A stretch of DNA of 64,000 nt from Anarhynchus alexandrinus (lineage: Eukaryota > Chordata > Aves > Charadriiformes > Charadriidae): contig VUYV01000753.1 of NCBI GenBank assembly GCA_008711295.1, forward strand, positions 3,622 through 67,621, written 5' to 3'. The first letter of the stretch is position 1. Each line of letters begins with the position of its first letter. The position numbers were made by a program, and so were the translations under genes. Shown here one piece after another: positions 1 to 13,557 of this stretch. Below the pieces are notes generated by a model. The model was given only the letters and a program-made list of their open reading frames with translations, made no database searches and had not been told where the DNA came from.

Positions 1-16
1 TTTTTTTTTTTTTTTT

Positions 17-206
17 CCTTTTAACTGTGGGGGTGGTCAAATACTGGAAGAGGTTGCCCAGATAGGTTTTGTGGAGTCGTCATCCTTGGAGAGACTCAAA
101 ACCCAAATGGACAAGATTGTGAGCACCCACCTGGCTGGAGCTAGCCCAGCTTTGAGTAGGGGGATGGACTACATGGTCCCTTCCAACCTCAACCATTCTG
201 TGTGTG
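17..206 (+). mobile_element. Old CR1 3' fragment at the window edge
   Basis: Diverged CR1 3' end in sense orientation. It has the run GGTGGTCAAATACTGGAAGAGGTTGCCCAG, degraded here, then the terminal block TGGTCCCTTCCAACCTCAACC followed by an ATTCTGTG tail ending near 206. The poly-T at 1-16 corresponds to the T-rich stretch that precedes this block in older CR1 subfamilies, so the element may continue left of the window. Divergence from the other copies suggests an older subfamily. Confidence 0.8.
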
Positions 207-3200
207 AAATTGTGAAGTTAGCCACCCTGGTACTGCAGGGTTCAGCGGTATGAGCTAATTAAAGCTGGCTCAGAACTCTTCTATGCGTTACGTTTAGTGG
301 ATTAGATTATCAGAGTCAGGTTGCCCTTCTGTGCTAAAAGAGTACAGGCATCGAGGAGAAAGCAAAGAATTCTTATCACCTTAATTTCTGTAATAAATTT
401 CTTGTGATTTTATTTTTTTTCCCTTGCTGCTAGGGCGGGGGCTTACTTTGAAATAGAGGCTGACATTGAATTGTAAGCAATGTTTGTCTTTTGTGGGTTT
501 TGTTTTTTATACAGATTACAAAGGGAGGAAGAAAGAAGTGCATCTGGGCTTACATCCAATTGGATTACTGTCAACGGCGTCCAGCTGAGAAGGGAAAAGA
601 CAGATGCATTGATGGTCACTGAAATGAGACGGAACAAAAGACGACAACCTGAGCAGGGAAGAAAAGGTACTCTTTTAGAATGGTTGTGTTTCGATGGGGC
701 ATTATTCTGGTCTTTCAGAACTTCCCGCGTACCCCTCTATGCCAAGTAATCCCCCCTCCTTTTTTTTTTTTCTCCTTTCCCTTTTGCCTCAAGGACTTTC
801 ATTATTACTATTTTTTAATCAAAATTCAACCGCACTCCTTTCTTCTCGCTGTCCTCCCATCACAAGAAAGTGGCACGTTTTTAGACCTTTGCAACAAGCA
901 AAAGCCTGCTGCTCTCCCCCTTTCTGTGATCTGGAACCTGCGGTTTTTTGGTTGTGTTGAAGAAAAGGCCTCTCGGTTACTTCCATTTGTCTGTTGCGTT
1001 ACGTTTTCTGTATGTACTTTGCCTTCTGGGTATTTTTTTCTGCCGTTGTATGACCCGAGCTCACATACTAGAGCGAAAACACAATTTTTCTTCCCCACAG
1101 CGTGCTCAGTGAGTCACCAATCACGCAAAACGTTGACCGGTAGCTGACTGAGCTGCCTATGCGCAAAGGGAGATAGGGCCAACCGGCAGCGTGGTGCCTG
1201 AGGGACTTCATACAGCCCAAGCGCCCCTGTATGACGTTCGGTTAAATCATTTCAGTCCAGATCATAAGTATTTTGGTACCTAATGTCTATCATGATGGCA
1301 GGAACCAGTTGGCTAAATGCCTTTAGGATGTGGCAGAAGTCCTTCCTTGTTTTGCTGTAGAGATCTTCCGAAAGAGTGTGTTTTCTGGAAGGATGTAGTC
1401 TTGATTCTTCGTCTATCCGTTCGTATTGCTCTCTGTCCATTCATGAAACAACAACCCATCCCAGTACAACAACAACACATCTCCAAAACTTACAAACTCC
1501 AACCACATCAGTACGGGCTTAATTTTAGCTGTAGTCTGATGTCCCTTTGGCTTGAGTGGATCGTGAGCGCACGTACGTCAGTCAATAAGGGTGTACGGGG
1601 AAATTTATCTCCTGTGGTTTTAACTGCTGGCTGGTTATTAGTCTTCGCCTTGATTTACCTAATTTTGTGTAATGGAGAAATTGATGCCTTCCTTTCTGAT
1701 GAAGGCTCCGTATTTTATTTATGGGAGTCTCTCGACGGCAAGGTGCTGTACGGAAGTGTAAAGTATTATTATTATTTCTCTAAAGCATGTTGTCCATAAC
1801 TCACAGCAAATATAGTTTATGAAACATGTTAGCTATGCAGTTTTCATTTTTCATCCTTATTTATTAATGCCTTTTCCGAGCACTTTAGATAAGTATTTGG
1901 AAACCTAGTTATAGGAAAGTCGTATTTTGCACATTTCACTTTAACTGGGAAGAACATTGTTTTCTGATTTTAATCATAAAAATGAAATGCTCCTAATAGA
2001 GCGGAGAAACCCAATTTCCTCAAGAAGCATTTGCGGCCTGATCTGGCTCAGATATTCCTCCGATCACAGGAGAGTAATATCTTGGGCATGAGAAAATGTT
2101 CTGCGGTATACCTGAAACAAATATAGCTGTACCGGACAATTATGTGTTGAGCATCATTGACTTCCAGCTAGATGGTGAAGATTCTCTTTGCTGTCCATTG
2201 TCAATTATTAACCTTCACAGCTACAGTGCTGCTTAATTCTGAGTGTAGGGCACGCGTCAGATGGAGCACAGGGAAAGGCGGCGGCTGAAAAACGTACCGT
2301 CTAGAGCGCTGTGGCACCTACAAGGTTTCGCCATCGCTCCGCCGCGTCGATTCGGTATTCCCAACTTGCTCCTTGCCTCCTCTTCCTCCTCCTAATTATT
2401 ACCCGCCTGAGCGGTTTGGTGGCTCAGAGGGGACAAACCGCCTAAGCGCTTTCGGGAGTCAGAGTTTGGTGATGAACTTAGGCCATAGCGCCGTGACGAG
2501 GTCCTACTGTGTCAGTCCTTGGCCGGGACTACGCGACAAACGCCGCTGGGTGCGGTGGAGTCATCGGTCCGGATTTACAATGCAGCGGAACCGCTGAGAC
2601 CAGGATTTGTTCTCCATCGCTCTGGACCGATCAGCTGCTGGAGGCAAGCAGCGCTCGTAATGAAGAACACCGATTTCTCATTCTCTCCAGGGTTGAATTC
2701 TTTTGTTCCCCGTAGCGTTTGTCGTTCCTGGCCTCGGGTTGCGACGTTTGTGCCAGACCCTCGGTTGGCATCGTCCCGCAGGAGTCGGTGTAGCTGCACT
2801 GATTTACACCAGCGGTCGTCTGGGCCCTTTGGGTAGAAAATCATCCCGCAAATAGAAGAGATGCTGTTTAGGGTCAGGCACAAGAGCATCAGCTTCTTGC
2901 GTGTTCCTTGCATGTTTCGACTGAGATCCAACGATGCCATTCATTACATTTCTTTGACCCATTCTCTGACCATTATGTTTATACCTGTGATGAATTTGCC
3001 GCTGCGTTAACTCGGGGTTAGCCTGGCTTTACGAGGTATCGTGATGCGAACCCTAAATAGATAGAGGGTACGGGGAAAGCACGAGAGCCCCCTGCAGCGT
3101 TAAGCATAAGGTTTTGTTCACTTTATGGATCGGAGACGACTGAGATGTGGTTTTTTTTTTCTTTTCTCTCCCCCCACCCCCTTCTCCACAAATCTGAACT

Positions 3201-5633
3201 AACATCACTTGATTTTTCAATATATATGCAAACAAATCACAGCAAGTGATTTCATGGTCAGTGCTAACAGAGTTCATTTGGAGTTGCACAGCAGCGCATT
3301 TTGAGAGCGGGGGGATCAAACATAAAATTATATTGGCAACTTGTAGCCGTAACTGCTAAAGGATTAGGAAGCTTACGCGAGGACTGGAAGTTGCGTTACG
3401 GGATCAGGAGCAAACAGAAGGCACTTCAGGCAACGCTTTCAAAAATGCCAAAGTAACTTTAGGAGCCTTTGACTTTCAATTAGAGCTATGGAAAGGTTTT
3501 CTACCCGCGATTTTGGTTTTTTCCTGGGAAGGAGTGCAAGTTTGCAGGTACTGAGGTACCTCTTGAATTCGTCTCAGTTTGACTGACTTTTTCTGGTTTG
3601 GTTGTTTTGAGGTGGATGTTTTATCTGGATAACTATCTAATTTCTTGGGAAAACTTTCCAGTGATGTCCTTCTCAGTTGCCCGGAGTCATTCTTTTTTTC
3701 TGTTTTCTTATCTTGGCAAAGTTCAGTTCCTCCATATCCACTCGAGCACTTCTGCGTTGAGGTTTGTTACTGACCCGTTTGCTGTGGTTTGGGGTGCCTC
3801 CGTGTTCTCTTGGTGGGCTTTGTGATATCCAGCACAAGAAGTCACGTCTCTTCCCAAACATTCAGCTTTGAAAGCAGCAGCGGTTTGTACATTGTGGGGG
3901 TTTTTATTCCTTTCCAGAAGTCTCACCGCAGGATACTGGGCAGGGTCCACCCAGCTCCAGTTTGGGACTTTTTTTTTTTCCTATTTATAGGTTCTACTTT
4001 TGCATCTGTCATCGACATTTTCACACTTAGGTCATAAACTCTTTAAGATGGGAATTGGCTACTGCTCCGGGTTTGTTTGTGTGCTGCCTACCGTGAGGGC
4101 TTCTTATCGATCAGTCGTAACACATTCTTCCAACAAAATTATGATTACCAATTATGATGATTAGATCCGTGTGTGCCTGGGTATCTTTTGCGAAAAATTT
4201 GATTATTTCAATCTATCATAAAGAACTCTGAGGTCAAAGTAGAACAGTGATTTGTCACTGCAGGGTATTACTATTTCCATCTATATTGGCAAATGTCTTT
4301 TGCAATATTCACAGAAATTGCATTCAGTCTCTCTCCCGTGCGAGTGTAAGTGCTAATGAAGCGAGCCTGTGCTCAAATACGGTCTGGTGACTTGTTGGAG
4401 TACTATACTAAGACGAAATTTGGCTCAAAGTAGCGCACAGCATAGTCATGTTGTGTGTGTTTAGCACAGTAAATATTTATCCTCTGTTTTTAAAGGAACA
4501 AAGTCCCAAAGAAAAGGAAGATGCACATCATCAGTGTGTGCTGGGACGGGATTTTGGGTGATGGTTTTGGTTCCATCATGTGCTGTTCCCTCCTGCCCTT
4601 TGTAGCCTCACTTTACTTGTAAAAGAGCCATTTTGTGTGACTCGAGTTACTGAATTCCGTGTTGGTGCTCCTTTTTCATACTGGTATTTTTCCCTTAAAC
4701 TTTCCCAATCCCACTTTGATTGCAGTTTGCGTTTGCATCGCATGCAAGTTCTGGTCATACCCTTTCCCATTGGTTTTCATTTTTCTGTCTGAAATAATCT
4801 AAGAAGCAATAGTTGATTTTTCAAATGCCTGCAGGGTATTTGTCTTATTGGGGTAAGATTAAAAGAAAGCCGCCGTAATTCACTCGGTGAAATAAATGCT
4901 TGGATCTGCTGGTGCCCGAGGTCTTTATAGACAGCTGCGGGTGGAGATCACAGCAAGTCATCTTAAAATCTGAATACTTAGGGTGCAACTTCAGCACTGT
5001 ATAAAACGAGGAGATTGATTTAAACCAGCTCCTTACTCTGAGGGCAGTGATTTTCTGGCGCTCGCTGTCACAGGAGGTGGCAGAGGCGAAGAGTATTGGG
5101 GGTTCAAACGGGGATTACACACGTTCATAGACAGCGAGCGAATAATTGAGTGCTGGAAGAGCTGGTTGGTAGGGCACTTCTGCATGCTCTGGCAACGTGA
5201 GGAGAACAGACCAAAGAAGTGGCTTGAATTGGAAGTTCTGCCTAAACAGCATTTTGTTGCCACTCAGAGGCGGAACCGGTCACTTCCACCGGACCGGGAA
5301 TCAGAGCCTGGAGGGTATTTTGTAACCTTTTATAACATATAACAGTATAAATTATTCGGTAGATCTCTACAGATGTGCTTTTAAAAAAATGCACATATGA
5401 AAATGTTAAGGAGAAATTGTCATAGAAGCAAATAATCACTTGAATGAAGTCGTATTGTTTTATTTGGGAGGGGGTGATTTGATTCTAAAGTGAAAACACA
5501 AACCCATGTCTCCCCAAAACAGCCACTTAAGGTGTATGTTATGATAGCTATTATGCTCTGTAAAGCCATTAAAATTATGACTTTCAGATGGTAAACATTT
5601 TCAGTGTAGTACATAGCATGAGACAGTAAAGAT
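207..5633. other. Mostly unique non-coding DNA
   Basis: No recognisable gene or repeat family apart from the exon-like segment at 515-666. The stretch contains homopolymer T tracts (about 759-771, 3150-3160, 3970-3980) and a slightly CpG-richer part at about 2250-2850. Open frames are short, occur on both strands and show no recognisable protein family. I read it as intergenic or intronic. Confidence 0.6.
515..666 (+). other. Exon-like segment with splice-site context
   Basis: A T-rich tract (about 481-510) runs into ATACAG at 509-514, a good acceptor. The 152-base segment that follows ends in AAAAG with GTACTC at 667-672, a plausible donor. One frame is open through the segment and reads arginine- and glutamate-rich; the other two frames contain stops. 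A second frame gives a short cysteine-containing peptide ending at a stop near 620. I recognise neither product. It could be an internal coding exon, a non-coding exon or chance. Confidence 0.2.
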
Positions 5634-6004
5634 CATAGCATCATAGAATGGTTTGGGTTAGAAGGGACCTTGAATACCACCCAGTGCCACCCCCTGCCCT
5701 GGGCAGGGACACCTCCCACCAGCCCAGGTTGCTCCAAGCCCCGTCCAACCTGGCCTTGAACACCTCCAGGGATGGGGCAGCCACAGCTTCTCGGGGCAAC
5801 CTGCGCCAGGGGCTCACCACCCGCACAGCCAAGAATTTCTTCCCAATATCTCATCTCAATCTCCCCTCTTCCAGTTTGAAGCCATTCCCCCTCGTCCCAT
5901 CACTCCATGCCCTTGTAAAAAGTCCCTCCCCAGCTCTCCTGGAGCCCCTTTAGGGACTGGAAGGGGCTCTGAGGTCTCCCCGGAGTCTTCTCTTCTCCAG
6001 GCTG
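5634..6004 (-). mobile_element. CR1 family A, 5'-truncated
   Basis: Antisense CR1. It begins with the reverse complement of the tail (CATAGCATCATAGAATGG), runs through the family A markers (CCACAGCTTCTCGGGGCAAC, GCGCCAGGGGCTC) and ends at TCTTCTCTTCTCCAGGCTGA, which encodes the SLEKRRL-like end of ORF2 in the sense direction. About 370 bases. Flanks are unique. No target-site duplication is visible, as expected for CR1. Confidence 0.93.
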
Positions 6005-9000
6005 ATGGCGTAAAGCAGAACATGCACCACGCAGGGAAGATGGGTTCCAGAAAAACAGAAAGGGGAGGGCGGCAGTGGGACCCAGAAAAAAGGCAGATGT
6101 TCAAAATGGCGAAGAGAGTGGCATAGTGACCCTGTGACATTCTAGCCTAGGAATTACTGAAAACGCCGGTTTGGGTTCTCTCACCAGCTTGGAAAGACCC
6201 GAACTCCCACGTTGGGCATCAGCGGCCAGCGGCTGCGTGGGGCAGAGCAGGAGGATGATGAGGGAGGCGGTCGCACCGTGGCCGGGACACCCTGCTGGGG
6301 AGGGACAGTCCGTGGTTCCCTTACGTTCTTCAGATGATTTCTCCTTTCTGTCACTTGCCAGATTACACAGAAGGCTGAGTCACGCTTCCTCTTGCAGCTT
6401 CTTTTTCCCTGGCAGGATATAAAAAACGCCAAACACATCCCCATACACTGTTGGTGTGAACCAGTGCGGTGAGTCTCCTGTATCCAGCGCTGAGTAATGC
6501 GTGTTTCCTGGCTGAACGTCACTCGGTGCTAATGCATGGGAGGCAGAGATGGCTAATTTGACATAATCACGACTTTTTTAAGATCTTGTAGATATTATTT
6601 AATAAGCGAGTTGGGGTTCGGTTTTGTCTTTACCAGTGTTCAAAGAATAATGAAAAGGGATAAGTTCTAGGTGTTTTACAGAAGGAATTATTTACTATAC
6701 CGTGGTGACACGCGTTAAATGTTAACAGACAATATCTTGCAAGATTTACTGTAGGAATCTCGCTGCTTCTCCATTTTGAGCTATTGAGTAAAAATGAGAA
6801 TTATTGCCAGGTATGATGAACGGCAACAGTATCTTGTGATAAGTTTGGCCATAACTCAACATTTACTGCAGGTCACCACTGCAATGATAATGCAAAGGAA
6901 ATTAATCTCTGGCCCTGGTTAAATGAATGCAAGCCTGAAAGGACTGGCACAAAGGTGCCTAGCACTCACGTGAGGACCAGCCATTAATAAACCTATTTAA
7001 AAAGACATTCTGTAGCCAATAAATGCTGTGCACATCATCTTTAGCTCAGATACGAGCAGAAGGTTGCAGAACTTAACTCCTGCCTGAGACCCCAATAGTG
7101 TAATCCAAAAAAATTCATATGATCACGGAGAGGATGGAGAAGACCCCAAAGTCACATGAAGTCTTCTTGGCTGTGTATGAAGTCAACCATAGAAATCGGT
7201 AGTAAATCCCAAGAAATTGTCAACTTAGACAATGAAGTCAACGTGTTGGGAGAAGGGGTTATTACACTCAGGCAGAGATGGGGAATTACTCTTCAGCACT
7301 TGGTTGGGTGAGGAAGTCTCCTGCTCCGAAGGGCATCTCTCTTTTCCCTTAATGTAAAGGAATTACAGAGGGTCTGGGTGGCTGTTTGGCTGACTGTGTT
7401 GGGCTGTAAAAGTGGAGTGGTGTGAGCAGTCTGTGAAGTGATATGTCCGAATTTGTCAAAGAATATGGCACCTCCAGGTTCTGAGTCCAATTCTTGTGAC
7501 AACTGTCGGATAACGTCGGCTCATCCTCCTCTTCTGACGTGTTACCTTCACACAGGATCAAGGAGATTCGCTCCCCTAAACAAGTGTGACCGAGGCTTAT
7601 CTAAGGCTTGCGAGATTGGTTTGCCGCTCCAGTTTGGAAAACTTTGCTGCAACATCCTGGCCCTGTTTCAGGTTCTGCAGCAGAGCTCACCGAGATAAAG
7701 TCGCTCTCGTTGCGTGTCCCGCCGCCGGGCCAAATTCCTTTTCTGTCTATTCAGACCCATGGATAGGATGCAAAATTAATCTCTGTATGTGCTCATCTCT
7801 ATATTCTCTGTTGGGTTTTTTTTTCTTCATTTTTTTGTGTTTGTAATGTTTCTGAATGAGCAACCGGGGCATCATTTCATCTTTTTCCTTTTTTTTTCTG
7901 AAATAGAAATTAGCATGCCTCCGCGTAGTTTGCAGGCAGGCGTTCCGCCACTTGAAATTTGTTTTGAAAGAAATAGTTCTGGGGATCGTGTATAATAAGG
8001 TTCACAAACATGCCCGTCTTCTGCAAACCAAGGAACCACGATGCTGTGATTGGCATATCATCAGCTATCAACTATGCAGCTTTTATCAGCGAAGTGCGCA
8101 TGAGATGGTTCTTTAGGTGGAAATGTACTTGTTCAACTGAGACAGATTTTATGGACCATGAAAAATCCAAGTTAGATTTTTCAGGAGAGGGGGAAGGTGA
8201 GAAAGAGAAAGCAACTGTCAGTAATTCTTGTCATAGTCGTCTTGTGTAGTGCTAAATACCAACTGTGAAATATCAAGAGGGGAACTTGGCTGTATAATGA
8301 ACTGTTGTTCATGGAGAACAATTTTGTTTCTGGCCCTTCACTGGAGCTCAGAAGTTGTTTAATTTCAAGCTTTGCCACTCGGTAAATTCAGGATGGGGGA
8401 GTAAATCTTTGTCTCTTTTGGCCTCGTTGTTCCATCTACACAATGCAAATCGTGGCTGGTTTGGGGGTGTTACGGGTGTGTAATTAAACAACATGTTGCG
8501 TGGAGCAAGGATGGCCTCTTATTTCACAGATGACTCTGCTGAGAAAGTAAGAGGGAGTCCTGATCCTACTCGGAATGCGTAAACGTTGTGGAGGAGAGGT
8601 CTTCTGAGTGTTGTTCTGAAGCACAGCTTTTTCTGAGGGCAGAGGATATGTTTAATAGATCAGAGAATCGCCATTGTATTCCCCTCTCCCCCCCCAGTAA
8701 ATATCATAAATTGAAATAGTTAATCAAGACAAAAAGAATCTCAGATATCGGAGGAATTATCAAGTTTTCCCTGTTCCAGATATTCTCTCTGAAACCTATC
8801 TTATTTAAAGTCCTTGATAAATTTAGCAAGGATGAACTGTGCCTAAAATGATGATGTTCTCTTTTTCCTTTACATCAAGAAGCACAAATATAACTGTAGC
8901 CGCTTATAGGCGATCAAATATAGTAATAATCAGTGTTTAAGTGCTAATTTACATTTATAGACAGTCATTATGTAGGTCTGTTCCTGAAAGTGGGGAAAGC

Positions 9001-9314
9001 GGAGTGGGAGGGAGGGGAGCTGAAGAAAATCTGGGTAGCCTGATGGATTTCACAGGAGTTGCACAGGGTTACGCTCCCCGAAGTGTGCCCGAAGCACAAA
9101 GTACGTCCTTTGATTTCCAGAAGCAGCGGCTGGTTGAGAATAGCCCGTCGGAGGGGTAAGGGCCGGGTTTGGCGAGCGCTGAGCACCGCGTAGCTGCCGC
9201 TGGGAGATGCTCACCAGGGTGGTGTGATTCCAAGTGCTGGGGCCAGGCTTGTGACCTTACTGGAGCTGGGAAGTATTTGGAAACTTTTCTGATGCAGCCT
9301 AGGAGGAATTAAAA
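6005..9314. other. Unique non-coding DNA
   Basis: No repeat or gene recognised. The composition is AT-leaning with short homopolymers (for example near 7808-7830 and 7882-7898) and a C run at 8687-8696. Open frames are all below about 115 codons and carry no familiar motif. Confidence 0.55.
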
Positions 9315-10012
9315 TCATCGAATCATAGAGTGGTTTAGGTTGGAAGGGACCTTGAAGACCATCCAGTGCCACCCCCTGCCCTGGGCAGGGACACCTCCCA
9401 CCAGCCCAGGTTGCTCCAAGCCCCGTCCAACCTGGCCTTGAACACCTCCAGGGATGGGGCAGCCACAGCTTCTCGGGGCAACCTGCACCAGGGGCTCACC
9501 ACCCGCAAGGCAACAAATTCTTCCTCATATCTCATCTCAATCTCCCCTCTTTCAGTTTAAACCATTCCCCCTCATCCCATCGCCCCCCTCCCTGATCCAG
9601 AGTCCCTCCCCAGCTCTCCTGGAGCCCCTTTAGGGACTGGAAGGGGCTCTGAGGTCTCCCCGGAGCCTTCTCTTCTCCAGGCTGAACCCCCCCAACTCTC
9701 CCAGCCTGTCCCCCCAGCAGAGGGGCTCCAGCCCTCGCAGCATCTCCGGGGCCTCCTCTGGCCCCGCTCCAACAGCTCCGTGTCCTTCTGCTGTGGGGAC
9801 CCCCCGAGCTGGAGGCAGCACTGCAGGGGGTCTCCCCAGAGCAGAGTAGAGGGGCAGAATCCCCCCCCTCGCCCTGCTGGCCACACTTCTTCTGATGCAG
9901 CCCAGGATGCGGTTGGCCTTCTGGGCTGCGATCACACATTACCGGCTCATGTTGAGCTTCTCATCCATCAGCACCCCCAGGTCCTTCTCCTCAGGGCTGC
10001 TCTCCAGCCATT
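9315..10012 (-). mobile_element. CR1 family A, long copy with ORF2 C-terminal remnant
   Basis: Antisense CR1 of about 700 bases. It carries the 3' tail, the family A body, and continues into the ORF2 C-terminal region (CCAGGCTGAACCCCCCCAAC, then a stretch resembling antisense ORF2 coding sequence to CAGCACCCCCAGGTCCTTCT near 9970-9990). Frames in the sense direction (9532-9939, minus strand) are interrupted, so it is not functional. The 5' end is lost near TCTCCAGCCA at about 10012. Confidence 0.92.
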
Positions 10013-13000
10013 AAATCTCGATTCATCCAATGTAGCGTATTTCCTCTGGAGTTGGGGTCGGTATGGAGTGCTTCGGAGCCGGCCCAGCCCGCTGAGCTGT
10101 TTTCAGAACGCCGTTCTGCACCTGGTTCCTCCCTACACCAGCCTTTGGGTCTGTCAGGGGTTAGGTGGTCAGCCCCCGTTTCCATTTAAACACTGTGAAT
10201 TCACTCATTTGAGGTTTCTGTTGCTCAAGTTTGTTGTTTTGCTCTACCTGTTTCACTTGGACCCTTTAGGGGGTTTCATTGCATTGACCGAAACCAGCGG
10301 GGTCTGAGCTCTACCTGTGGCTCTGCCACGCGACTCATCACGACTTCACCTCAGCCTCTCCACCCCCCTTTGAGTCCTACCAAGTGAGGAGAATCCTTTT
10401 TCACACTTTTTAGCTGTCTCATTTACCTAGCTCTTTGGCATAGGGACCATCTCCCAGTTTGTGCGCTATCCCAGCTGAGATCTCTGACTCCCGTAACGCA
10501 CTGCCCAACAGCCAACGCAGCCTGGAAATTCCAAGCACTCGAAATGAAGCTATAAAAAGAGCCATAAGATCCTTTTCCACGTCCCCTGGGAAGCCACAGC
10601 ACGGTGGGTGACCAAGATTGTTGTTGTAATACACTCTCCAGCAATTGGGGTGAGCAGCACGGCGACAGCTCGTCCGACCATGAGTAGAGACCAACTGGGG
10701 TCGGGAGCAAAGCGAGCCCCGGGGGGGCGATACTCCAGCGGTACGGCCGGCACGGCTCTCCTTGGACAGGGCAAGCTGTGGTCAGCACGGGTAGCCAACC
10801 GGTACCAGACTGAGATGGAAAGCTGGTTTTCAGGTGTGTTAGTAACGACACACACTCGTGTCCTCTTTAATGGGCTTCTTTAGACTTCCCGTCTCGTAAA
10901 GATCACCTGTGAAACGTCGTCTTTAGGTTATTGCTGTATTTTCTGCCAGCGGTACTCTTTTTTCCTGGCACCAAGTCATTCCTAAGAGTTATTACCTGAA
11001 TTACTGCCTATCGCAGCTGTAAACTGGTCGCCTCTCTGGATGCTTTTAGGGTAAAAGGAACCCTGTCCTGCAGAGGGGACCTCTGCTTCTCCATCACAGG
11101 AGGCTTCCCGCAGCTGCGTCCTGCTGGGGCCTCAGCGGTCATTAGCTGAGAACAGAGACAGCTGAGCATATAAAGAAGGCAAATGGGAGTCGGGGTGATT
11201 TTCTGGCTCTCCTCGCCGAGAGGAGGTGTGGGGATTGCTGAGCTCCTGTGAGAAACCCAATGGAGTCCAACTCATCGAGAAGAGTCCAGGACAACAGAGG
11301 TTCTTAGCTACTGCAAAGGCACTCCCGGAGGGAGAAGTTGTTAGAAGTTTCTTAGCCTGCTTCATTTTTATTTGTTTTCTGCATTCATTTGTTACAAAGC
11401 AGAAGTGTTCAGGGGACTGACCTGAATCCGAGACGCTCTTTCAAGCTTTGCTGCTGACTTCTTCTGTGATGTGGGGTAAGTCGTTGAGTTCTTTTCTTGC
11501 AAGCCCTAAAAGAGGGGTGGAAATATTCCCCTTTTCACGGGAGGATTTGGGTGCGGTGGTTGTGATGACCGGAGGAGTATCTTCAATTCTTGCGTGTTCA
11601 TTGGGAGCAACCACGGACAGATAGAACTGATGCAGATTCGTTACTGGCAGCTGTAGCAATACCATCTCCATCCATTCCCTCCTCGGTTTGAGGGACTACA
11701 CGTAATGAATGCACGAAAAAACAAGAGGTAGTCCTGTACCTAAAACCTGAGGAACACTTGAAACGAAATGGGTGGCCTCGAGTAAGAGATATGTAAAGGC
11801 TGTCTCGGAAATGCTTTACGGCGTCGTATGAATACTTTAAGAGCTCTTCAGAGCATAATCAGTGTGACAGGGCTTTCTGGAGATCTTTTCTTCGGAGGGG
11901 TTTGTCATGAACCTCGGAATAATGCATGATGCACTTGAAGAACAAAGGGAGTTCTCTGCTGAGCTTCAAAGGAGAGCTTTTTACAATTACAGCTGCTCAC
12001 GGGGCAGTCCGTGGGCAAATTACAGCGCGAGCGAACGCCTGATTGACTTTCCTCTCACGGGTTTCTCGTTCGAGAACCTGTTGAGAATAGAAGAACTGTA
12101 TCTACGTCCGTACTGGGACGGGTTGGGTCCCCCCTTTCCTTTTGGTGTGCGCTCTCCCCGTTGGCGAGCCCGTGTGCTCTTACTGCCTCGGCCTTAAATG
12201 AAAATTTCGGCAGCTCCGGGCAAGGCGGGGGTTAGCAGGGTATAAATATTATAGAGGGAACCTTTGAGCTCTCGTACGTGTGGCCGTGCCCTGATGAAAC
12301 AACACTTGAGGATTCGTCCTAAACGGATTCAGCTTTTTTTAGATCGAGTTTGTACAGTCGGGGTTAACGCACGCTCCGGCAGACGTCGCAGGTGATGTCA
12401 CAGCAGAAGCGAGACATAAATGGGGGCTAAAAAAAAACCATTTTGTAACATTTTAAAAGGAAATAGGGAGATTTGAGTTTAAATTTTTTAAAAGCTCTGG
12501 TCCTGTGTTTATAGGTGGCTTGTGCCCAGGTGCAGAGAGGTACTGGTGACTCTCGCAAGCCTGGAAACCCATTTTCCACTGATTCCGCTGTCTGCGCCGC
12601 CGCAGGTGGAGCTGTGAAGGGCGAATGGCTCCCAGCCGGGTCCCCGCGGCGCTCCGCCGTTCCTTTCGCTCCCCCTCGCCTGTACCCGAGCTGTGTGGGG
12701 CGACCACAATCCCGCAGGGAACGCGAGCGCGGAATGGAAGGTTTGCACCCCGAAACGCGGGTGTAGAGCCGCAGCGAGCGGGACTGGGCGGCAGCGGCAC
12801 CGTTGGCTGCGGTCGTGGTCCGTTGGAATCGGCGCAGCCGACACCGACCGCGCAGTCGCGTCTCGGCCGTTTGGAGGGACGCGCGGTGCTTTGCGGTGAG
12901 CCGGAACAGCGGCTGCGCCGGGAAAGCTCTCGCACCGGTTTCGGTAGGTTTGGAAGAAGAAGTGGCGGCAGCGCTTAAAGGGGAAATCTGTGGGAAACAC

Positions 13001-13557
13001 TGAGGATCGTGGGAAAGGTACACTCTTGAGGGGTTTTTTTAATTCGTTTTATTTTACTAAGGGAAAATACTGAATCGATTTTTCTTGCAGATTCTTTTTT
13101 AAATTGTGTTTGTTTTCCATGTTCAAAAATAAGCCCGAGTGGCCACCAAAAAATACTCTGTGTCTCCTCCGGACGAGCAATAACCCCGGCTGTCATCGCC
13201 CTGACTTTTCCCTTTTGGCACCAACGCCAACCGCGTAACGATCTAAATATCTCTCCTCTCCCTTTTCCTCTCTGTTCTGTTTGTATCTATAATTTGTTGA
13301 AGATTTATTATTTGGGTTTTTTTTAATTCATGCTGATAGCTTTGCGGAGCCCCCTGGAGGGGAGGTCAGCCTGCCCCGCTGCGCTCGAGGAGAGCGGTGG
13401 CTCTCCTGAAGCTGGAGAAGAATGACCTCGGTAAAAGCCGTTCATCCGGGAACAAAAAGTTGTGAACGTGGGAAACTCTCTCAGCTCTTTTGTAGTGTTT
13501 TCCTTCGAGCACGGAGGGAATTTTCATTTGCTCGGCGCCGTTATCTTTGTGCTGTCC
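10013..13557. other. Unique DNA leading into CpG-rich segment
   Basis: No repeat recognised. From about 10030 to 12240 the DNA is unremarkable. A TATAAATATT string lies at 12241-12250, about 350 bases upstream of the CpG-rich segment listed separately. A run of A at 12429-12437 and CpG density rising from 12590 are the only structure seen. Confidence 0.5.
12590..12960. promoter_or_regulatory. CpG island-like segment
   Basis: By eye I count about 50 CpG dinucleotides in about 370 bases, in GC-rich sequence, where neighbouring DNA has far fewer. That density is typical of unmethylated vertebrate promoters. Long overlapping open frames on both strands here are a by-product of GC richness, and none has a recognisable domain. 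A TATA-like string lies upstream at 12241. No exon can be assigned, so transcription direction is unknown. Confidence 0.5.

Noticed and set aside
55..250. Small 60-codon open frame at 71-253
   Set aside because: It lies in the old CR1 fragment's 3' UTR.
12241..12250. TATAAATATT as a core promoter
   Set aside because: It lies about 350 bases from the CpG-rich segment with no transcript evidence, and such strings are common in AT-rich DNA.
12427..13023. 198-codon minus-strand and other overlapping frames
   Set aside because: All lie in the CpG-rich segment, where stop codons are rare by composition. Arginine-rich translations on both strands argue against a real protein.
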